Assembly: GCA_002314605.1 (NCBI GenBank)
Contig: DCGO01000059.1
Location: 1-12,234 of the forward strand
Direction: 5' to 3'
Length of the DNA: 12,234 nucleotides
DNA from: Lentisphaeria bacterium UBA1776
GTDB lineage: Bacteria > Verrucomicrobiota > Lentisphaeria > Victivallales > Victivallaceae
Shown: piece by piece, positions 1 to 4,570 of the stretch
Layout: each line of letters begins with the position of its first letter
Position numbering within the stretch: position 1 is the first letter of the stretch
Notes under the pieces: model-generated
The model's database searches: none
What the model saw: the letters and a program-made list of their open reading frames with translations, nothing else
Told to the model about the DNA's origin: nothing
Translations under genes and position numbers: made by a program

Positions 1-25
1 ATAAAACGACGAAGAGGCAAAAAAA

Positions 26-102
26 TGGTAGCCCGAGGGAGGCTCGAACTCCCGACCACCTGCTTAGAAGGCAGGTGCTCTATCCAACTGAGCTATCGGA
101 CC
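26..102 (-). tRNA. tRNA-Arg (anticodon TCT)
   Basis: Reading the minus strand gives a full cloverleaf. The acceptor stem GGTCCGA pairs with TCGGGCT (two G-U pairs). The D arm has GCTC/GAGC. The anticodon stem CCTGC/GCAGG encloses the loop CTTCTAA, so the anticodon is TCT, decoding AGA/AGG as arginine. The T arm has GGGAG and TTCGAGC. The discriminator A is followed by a genomically encoded CCA (TGG at 26-28 on the plus strand). A run of seven T follows CCA directly on the transcribed strand (plus 19-25), which may help end transcription. A promoter lies 13 nt upstream. Confidence 0.97.
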
Positions 103-114
103 ACTCGCCTCTTT

Positions 115-142
115 ACTATATCACCGGAAAAGAAAAATTCAA
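115..142 (-). promoter_or_regulatory. Promoter of tRNA-Arg
   Basis: On the minus strand, TTGAAT (plus 137-142) and TATAGT (plus 115-120) are separated by 16 nt and sit just upstream of the tRNA 5' end at 102. Predicted transcription start is near 108, giving a very short leader. Confidence 0.6.
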
Positions 143-268
143 TCCGTTCTTCCCCTTTTCCCCGGACTGCGCAAGCAGTGTGCGCCGATCCAGGACACCA
201 TTTCCCGGCTCGAAGATCCGGACGGCAAGTTCCGCATCCTCGCCAGGCGCAAAACTGCCGTCCGTCAC
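116..268 (-). other. Possible short ORF or gene remnant, unrecognised
   Basis: A minus-strand frame open from about 301 to a TAG at 116-118 could encode 50 aa from a GTG at 268 (MTDGSFAPGEDAELAVRIFE at the N terminus). Its codons have a G-rich first position and a protein-like composition, which the opposite strand lacks. Against it, there is no convincing ribosome-binding site, no ATG, and its end overlaps the tRNA promoter. It could be the decayed 3' end of a lost gene. The remainder of the tRNA-to-SGNH interval (143-340) shows nothing else I can support. Confidence 0.2.
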
Positions 269-340
269 CGAAAGCAGCTGCGTTTCATGATGAGCCCCCG
301 ATTATCACAATGCATCTTCAGGCGCACTCAGACGGAAAAT

Positions 341-368
341 TTGCAAATTCCAGCTCCGGTGCTATATT
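341..368 (+). promoter_or_regulatory. Promoter of the SGNH-like/unknown gene pair
   Basis: TTGCAA (341-346), a 16-nt spacer and TATATT (363-368) lie 42 nt before the ATG at 411. The layout closely matches the fabD promoter at 2179-2207. Confidence 0.6.
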
Positions 369-410
369 AGATAATAATTCTATTTGCAGGAAACTCAACC
401 CGGGAAAACT

Positions 411-1412
411 ATGAGAATCGACTTGTCGGAACATGCGGATCTATTGCGCGGTGTCGCGGAAACGGAGGAAACTTCGGACGGTGTCCGATGTAGCCGTCTT
501 CCAGGGAACGCGGCAGCAATTTACGGCAGTGAAGGCGCACCTGCGGACTCCGTCCGTGCCACAAGCGGCGTGCGCATTGCTTTGGTGACGGACAGCCGGC
601 AGATCGATCTTCGTCTCGCCCGGGGCAGCGTTTTCAATGAAGACGGCGCCGCAGTGGATATTCTGGTGGACCGGGCGGAGTGTCACTGTTTCCAGTCCGA
701 TGAAGATGCCGAGGATTTCGTGGTGTCGCTGGAACTGGACCCCACCGAGGGGGACGAGGGCCACGAGGTCGAGATCTATCTGCCTCACCTTTCCGAAGTT
801 CTGATTCGCGATTTTGAACTTTCCGACGGGTCGCTTTTCCGCCCCAGTTACGTCGGCGACGAGCGCATCCTTTTCTTCGGCGATGCGGTGACCCAGGGGG
901 TGGACTCCAGTTCCCCCTTCCGAACCTACGCCGCGCTGGTGGCGGCGGAACTCCGCACCGATTTCATGAACTGGGGCGTCAGCGGAGCCCCGCTGGAGCC
1001 GGAACTGGCGGAATATGCCATGACTTGCGAGTGGCAGTCAGCCGTCCTTGCCTGCGGGACCAATGATTACCGCGAAGCCCGTCCCCTGGCGGAATTTGAA
1101 ACGGATCTCGAAAAGACACTGTCTTTGCTGCAGGATCGCAACGGGGCCCGGATCGCCGTGGTCTCCGGCTGGCCCGTGCCCTCCTACGAGAAAGTCTGCA
1201 ATGCCGCCGGGGCGATCCCTGCCGATTACCGCCGTGCATGCGAAAAGATCGTGGCCCGTTTTCCCGGTGTGGGTGTGATCGACGGTACGGGGATCTACGG
1301 CAAGGGCCGCAAAGTCTTTGCCGAAGACCGGCTTCACCCGTCGGATTTCGGCATGACCTTCATCGCCGAAGCGATCCACAAAAAACTGGTCTCCTGCGGA
1401 GTTTCCGCATGA
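411..1412 (+). CDS. SGNH/GDSL-fold hydrolase-like protein lacking the catalytic serine
   Basis: A 333-aa protein with no signal peptide. Residues about 1-145 look like a beta-rich N-terminal domain, as in SsfX3-type or CE2-like SGNH esterases. Residues about 150-330 form an SGNH-type flavodoxin-like domain. Visible family blocks are block I FFGDAVTQG (156-164), block II NWGVSG (Gly189), block III GTND (Asn218), and block V EDRLHPSDFG with Asp306 and His309. In active members block I reads GDS: the nucleophilic Ser is Ala159 here (codon GCG at 885-887). Gly, Asn, Asp and His are kept, so classical esterase activity is predicted to be lost while the fold is retained. ATG 411 is preferred over an upstream TTG at 384 because it fits the promoter spacing and has GGGA before it, although the ribosome site is weak. 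The stop overlaps the next start (ATGA). The fold call is secure; substrate and role are unknown. Confidence 0.85.
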   Translation: MRIDLSEHADLLRGVAETEETSDGVRCSRLPGNAAAIYGSEGAPADSVRATSGVRIALVTDSRQIDLRLARGSVFNEDGAAVDILVDRAECHCFQSDEDAEDFVVSLELDPTEGDEGHEVEIYLPHLSEVLIRDFELSDGSLFRPSYVGDERILFFGDAVTQGVDSSSPFRTYAALVAAELRTDFMNWGVSGAPLEPELAEYAMTCEWQSAVLACGTNDYREARPLAEFETDLEKTLSLLQDRNGARIAVVSGWPVPSYEKVCNAAGAIPADYRRACEKIVARFPGVGVIDGTGIYGKGRKVFAEDRLHPSDFGMTFIAEAIHKKLVSCGVSA

Positions 1413-2158
1413 TTTACTGCCTTCACCGGACGCCGTGGCAGCTATGTTACGGTGTGGAGGGCACCTTCCCTCCGGGCAGTCCCCGCCTGGTGCGGCGCCC
1501 CTTCAATCACTACGACCCGGATTATACCAACTGGTATCTGGTCCCCAGTCCTGAGCTGCCTTTTTTCAAATTCGGCAAATACCATTTTGCGTGGGATGAA
1601 AAAGTTCGCAAGGAGATCCGCGCCGGATTTCTGCTGACCAAAGGGCTGGATCCCATGCTGAAAGCCGCGTACCCCTCCAGGCGGGGCAAACGCCTCCTGA
1701 TGGACGACACCTGGGCCTGGCCGGATTTCATGGCAGGCGTCCGTTCCGGCGCTTTCGAGCAGGCGGTTCGGACCGTTTCCGCCTGTTCCGGGGAACCGGT
1801 TCTGCTGGAATTTTCCGGGGGGTACATCGACGACCCGGGGCTCTTCGAACCCGATCAGGATTACCGGAAAAAGGACGATTATTTTCTTCAGTTCGATCCG
1901 GCTGCGGACACGGTGCGGGTCCTTCGGGCCCGGCGGGACGCCATGTGTCTCAGATTTCTCAATCAGGTCCGCGATTTTGCGGCATTGCAGAAAGCCTTCG
2001 AGACGCTGGACAAAGAGGCGTTTCTGTGGTGCGACGTCTTTGCCGGAGTGGCCTTTGCCATCGATCAGGACTCTGAACGTGTTCCCTGCGCGGGTGCGGC
2101 GGATGACAACACCCTCCGGGAGGCCGTTCTGACCCCTTTTGCAAACTGGGTGCATTGA
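1409..2158 (+). CDS. Hypothetical protein coupled to the SGNH-like gene
   Basis: I do not recognise this 249-aa protein. It starts at an ATG overlapping the stop of the SGNH-like gene (ATGA), with GGAG at 1398-1401, so the two are probably translationally coupled and work together. It has no signal peptide and no membrane segment and should be cytosolic. The N-terminal third is rich in aromatic residues and proline (FNHYDPDYTNWYLVPSPELP, about 32-51). The middle holds a basic stretch (PSRRGKR) followed by an acidic-aromatic segment (MDDTWAWPDF). The C-terminal third looks alpha-helical. Codon use matches its neighbours, and the reading frame is uninterrupted. The open frame continues upstream to 1238, but that part lies inside the SGNH gene and is not needed. 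No function is proposed. Confidence 0.8.
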   Translation: MIYCLHRTPWQLCYGVEGTFPPGSPRLVRRPFNHYDPDYTNWYLVPSPELPFFKFGKYHFAWDEKVRKEIRAGFLLTKGLDPMLKAAYPSRRGKRLLMDDTWAWPDFMAGVRSGAFEQAVRTVSACSGEPVLLEFSGGYIDDPGLFEPDQDYRKKDDYFLQFDPAADTVRVLRARRDAMCLRFLNQVRDFAALQKAFETLDKEAFLWCDVFAGVAFAIDQDSERVPCAGAADDNTLREAVLTPFANWVH

Positions 2159-2178
2159 TATATTCAGGATCCACCCCA

Positions 2179-2207
2179 TTGCAAAATTTTCCCTTCGGGT
2201 GTATATT
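2179..2207 (+). promoter_or_regulatory. Promoter of fabD-fabG
   Basis: TTGCAA (2179-2184), a 17-nt spacer and TATATT (2202-2207) lie in the 77-nt gap before fabD. This suggests fabD-fabG has its own transcription start near 2214 in addition to any read-through. Confidence 0.65.
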
Positions 2208-2235
2208 ACCGGAAAGTCATAGAAGGAATCCGGAT

Positions 2236-3138
2236 ATGAAAGCATTTTTTGCCTTTTCGGGACAGGGAGCGCAAACCGTCGGCATGGGAAAGGACCTTTG
2301 CGATGAGTTTGCCTGCGCCCGGGCCGTTTTTGATGAAGCCGATCAGGTGCTTGGGTATTCTCTTTCCGGCGTCATTTTTGACGGTCCCGCTGAAAAACTC
2401 ACCGGAACACGCTGCTGTCAGACCGCCATCTACACCATGAGCTGTGCGGCGCTGGCCGTCTTCCGAGAGCGTTATCCCGAGGTGGAGCCCGCTGCCTGCG
2501 CCGGGTTGAGTCTGGGGGAATATGCCGCGCTCTTTGCGGCAGGAGCGTTTTCCTTTGCCGACGGCCTGAAACTTCTGCAGAAACGGGCGGATCTGATGGA
2601 AATTGCCTGTCAGACCACCGTCGGCGGCATGGCTTCTGTCCTCGGGGGCGACCCTGCAGTGATTGCGGACGTCTGCAGGGAGTGCGATATCGATGTAGCC
2701 AACTACAATTGTCCCGGCCAGATCGTCATCAGCGGCGAAAAAAAGAAGGTCGAAACCGCCTGCAGTATTCTGGCGGAGAAGGGGTTCCGGAAAGTGGTTC
2801 CCCTGACCGTCGCCGGAGCTTTCCACTCCAGACTCATGCGGACCGCCGGGGAGGCGCTTGCCGAAGTATTGAAGGACACCCCCATCGCCATGCCGAAAGT
2901 CCCTGTGTTTCAGAATTTCACCGGCAAAGTTCCGGCGGATACGGCGGAACTCAAGCGGAATCTGGCCTGTCAGGTGGCCGGATCGGTGCGCTGGGAAGAC
3001 TGCGCCCGCGCCGCTGCCGGGCTGGGGGCGGATGTGATGATCGAATTTGGTCCCGGTGCGGTCCTGACGGGCCTCATGCGCCGGACCATTCCGGAATTGA
3101 AGAGAGTCAACGTTAACGGAAAGGATTTTTCATCATGA
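2236..3138 (+). CDS. fabD: Malonyl-CoA:ACP transacylase
   Basis: Transfers malonyl from CoA to acyl carrier protein, supplying the extender unit for type II fatty acid synthesis in the cytosol. The 300-aa product has the usual family length. Visible motifs are FSGQGAQ (7-13) near the N terminus, CQTAI (61-65), the nucleophile elbow AGLSLGEYAAL with Ser92, Arg117 in LLQKRADLM, which binds the malonyl carboxylate, and the catalytic His197 in AGAFHSRLM. The elbow reads GLSLG rather than GHSLG, a variant I recall from other bacterial FabD proteins; it does not suggest inactivity. ATG 2236 is supported by AAGGA at 2223-2227. The stop overlaps the fabG start (ATGA), so the two are coupled. Confidence 0.95.
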   Translation: MKAFFAFSGQGAQTVGMGKDLCDEFACARAVFDEADQVLGYSLSGVIFDGPAEKLTGTRCCQTAIYTMSCAALAVFRERYPEVEPAACAGLSLGEYAALFAAGAFSFADGLKLLQKRADLMEIACQTTVGGMASVLGGDPAVIADVCRECDIDVANYNCPGQIVISGEKKKVETACSILAEKGFRKVVPLTVAGAFHSRLMRTAGEALAEVLKDTPIAMPKVPVFQNFTGKVPADTAELKRNLACQVAGSVRWEDCARAAAGLGADVMIEFGPGAVLTGLMRRTIPELKRVNVNGKDFSS

Positions 3139-3887
3139 GCAAAGAACAGCGTCTGGAAGGAAAAGTGGCCCTCATTACCGGCAGCGCCCGGGGGATCGGT
3201 AAGGCGATTTCGCTTCGTCTGGCTTCAGAAGGAGCCCGGATCGCCGTTGTGGACATCCGTCTTGAGGATGCCCAGAAGACGGCGGATGAATTCAAGGCTG
3301 CCGGGATTGATGCCCGCGCCTACGCTGCAGATGTATCCAAATCCGCCGATGCTCAGGCCACCGTGGCCGCCGTCGTGCAGGATTTCGGCAGACTGGATAT
3401 TCTGGTCAACAATGCCGGCATTACCAAAGACACCCTCCTCCTCCGCATGACCGAGGCCCAGTGGGATGCCGTGCTGGCGGTGAACCTCAAGGGGACCTTC
3501 AATTTCACTCAGGCGGCGGTAAAGGTCATGATGCGTCAGCGCTCCGGCAAGATCGTCAACATCGCCAGTGTCGTCGGCCGCATGGGCAATATCGGCCAGG
3601 CCAATTACTCCGCCTCCAAGGCTGGCGTGATCGCCCTTGCCAAAACCACCGCCAAGGAATTTGCTTCCCGCAATATTCAGGTCAATGCCGTGGCTCCGGG
3701 CTACATCATCACCGACATGACCGCCCAGCTCTCGCAGGAAGTCAAGGACACCTTCATGCGGATCGTCCCCGCCGGCAAAGGCGGCACCCCGGAAGATGTG
3801 GCCAACGTGGTCTATTTCCTCTGTTCCCCCGATTCCGACTATGTGACCGGTCAGGTCATCAACGTGGACGGCGGCCTCCTGATGTAG
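3135..3887 (+). CDS. fabG: 3-oxoacyl-ACP reductase
   Basis: NADPH-dependent reduction of 3-oxoacyl-ACP to (R)-3-hydroxyacyl-ACP, the first reductive step of fatty acid elongation. The 250-aa product is a classical short-chain dehydrogenase. It shows the Rossmann motif TGSARGIG (15-22), NNAG (92-95), Asn117, and the catalytic Ser145, Tyr158 and Lys162 in YSASK. The C terminus ends VTGQVINVDGGLLM, as FabG enzymes do. The ATG overlaps the fabD stop, and AAGGA sits at 3121-3125. FabG-like reductases can act on other substrates, but adjacency to fabD supports the fatty acid role. The usual acpP and fabF partners do not follow; the next gene is an unrelated small protein with its own promoter. Confidence 0.95.
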   Translation: MSKEQRLEGKVALITGSARGIGKAISLRLASEGARIAVVDIRLEDAQKTADEFKAAGIDARAYAADVSKSADAQATVAAVVQDFGRLDILVNNAGITKDTLLLRMTEAQWDAVLAVNLKGTFNFTQAAVKVMMRQRSGKIVNIASVVGRMGNIGQANYSASKAGVIALAKTTAKEFASRNIQVNAVAPGYIITDMTAQLSQEVKDTFMRIVPAGKGGTPEDVANVVYFLCSPDSDYVTGQVINVDGGLLM

Positions 3888-3897
3888 AGATGCCTTT

Positions 3898-3923
3898 AAA
3901 AAAAATCAAAAAAAATCAAAAAA
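3898..3923 (+). promoter_or_regulatory. Phased A-tracts (UP-element-like, bent DNA)
   Basis: Three A-tracts (A8 at 3898-3905, A8 at 3908-3915, A6 at 3918-3923) are separated by TC, giving an exact 10-bp period in phase with the helix. They end 4 nt before the -35 box of the following promoter. Such phased tracts are known to bend DNA, and A-rich DNA directly upstream of -35 commonly acts as an UP element for the RNA polymerase alpha subunit. Confidence 0.6.
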
Positions 3924-3927
3924 TGAT

Positions 3928-3955
3928 TTGACATTCATTTTCAACGGGTTATATT
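3928..3955 (+). promoter_or_regulatory. Strong promoter of the small basic protein gene
   Basis: A consensus -35 TTGACA (3928-3933), a 16-nt spacer and TATATT (3950-3955). Predicted start is near 3962, leaving a leader of about 65 nt before the ATG at 4027. This is the closest match to consensus in the window. Confidence 0.75.
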
Positions 3956-4026
3956 GAATGCCAGTGAGGCTGGGATCGTATCGGTTCCGGCAGAAAAGTT
4001 CCAAAAAACAAAAACAGGAGGATCAG

Positions 4027-4206
4027 ATGAAGCATTCGTTCTATGATGTCAAGCTGCGGAAGAAAGTTGATGCTGAAGTTACCGAGTTTGTGAGCTATGG
4101 CACCGGAACTTCCAAGCGTTTTGCGTTCAAGGCGAAGACCAAGGACGGTCGCAGTTTGACCGCCTTTGTCGCCAAGGCCGATTGGGAAAAGGCCAAGAAG
4201 AAATAA
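4027..4206 (+). CDS. Small, very basic hypothetical protein (59 aa)
   Basis: I do not recognise the family. The protein begins MKHSFYDVKLRKKVDAEV and ends in a lysine-rich tail (WEKAKKK). It has 13 Lys and 3 Arg against 7 acidic residues, a net charge near +9, no cysteine, no signal peptide and no membrane segment. The pattern of alternating hydrophobic residues in the middle suggests a small beta-sheet. The composition suits a ribosome-associated or nucleic-acid-binding protein, but this is inference. ATG 4027 follows an ideal AGGAGG at 4016-4021. The gene sits alone between a near-consensus promoter with phased A-tracts and a strong terminator, the design of an abundant monocistronic product. 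Confidence 0.85.
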   Translation: MKHSFYDVKLRKKVDAEVTEFVSYGTGTSKRFAFKAKTKDGRSLTAFVAKADWEKAKKK

Positions 4207-4228
4207 GTCTTCTTTTTGCGAGCCATGG

Positions 4229-4272
4229 ACCGCTCCGGAATCCGGTTTGGATTCTTGAGCGGTTTCTTTTTT
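4229..4272 (+). terminator. Rho-independent terminator
   Basis: The stem ACCGCTC (4229-4235) pairs with GAGCGGT (4257-4263). It continues, after a C-T mismatch and a G-T pair, as GAATCC/GGATTC around a 5-nt GGTTT loop. It is followed by a T-rich run with one C (4263-4272). It ends the small basic protein transcript and separates it from the hydrogenase-related pair. Confidence 0.85.
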
Positions 4273-4307
4273 GGGAAATGCAGACCTTTCAACGGGAGGA
4301 ATGGAAC

Positions 4308-4568
4308 ATGAGTGAGCAAGTGGCGCTGCTGGCGATCCTGACTGGCGATCCTGAAGCGACCGGGGCGATCAACGCCCTTCTGCATGAATTCGCCCCCTGC
4401 ATTATCGGACGCATGGGGCTGCCTTACCGGGAGAAGGGGCTCCATATCATCAGCATCGTGCTGGATGCTCCGGCGGACCGTATCAATGCCCTTGCCGGCC
4501 GCCTCGGCCGCCTTCCCGGTGTGACTGCCAGGGCTGTTTACGCCGAACCTGGAAAATCCCGGGGGTGA
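4308..4568 (+). CDS. TM1266-type iron-only hydrogenase system putative regulator
   Basis: An 86-aa protein resembling the TM1266 family, a small ferredoxin-like/ACT-like fold named as a putative regulator of [FeFe]-hydrogenase systems. Visible similarity includes the start VALLAILTGD, then INALLHEFAPCIIGRMGLPY, then GLHIISIVLDAP, then the helix ALAGRLGRLPGV and the closing strand. The fit covers the whole length, with a beta-alpha-beta-beta-alpha-beta pattern. No metal-binding motif is evident. ATG 4308 has GGGAGGA at 4294-4300; an ATG at 4301 is in another frame. hypF starts 2 nt after the stop, so the two are almost certainly cotranscribed. No promoter is obvious in the 35 nt after the preceding terminator. 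The molecular mechanism of this family is not established to my knowledge. Confidence 0.8.
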   Translation: MSEQVALLAILTGDPEATGAINALLHEFAPCIIGRMGLPYREKGLHIISIVLDAPADRINALAGRLGRLPGVTARAVYAEPGKSRG

Positions 4569-4570
4569 CC

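Noticed and set aside
12..113. A 7-bp inverted repeat (AAGAGGC at 12-18 and GCCTCTT at 107-113) flanking the tRNA
   Set aside because: The predicted transcription start near 108 would exclude most of the upstream arm from the RNA, so an extended processing stem is unlikely; 7 bp can occur by chance.
1238..1408. N-terminal extension of the 249-aa unknown protein into the SGNH gene
   Set aside because: The region is already coding in another frame, and the ATGA overlap with GGAG upstream gives a better start at 1409.
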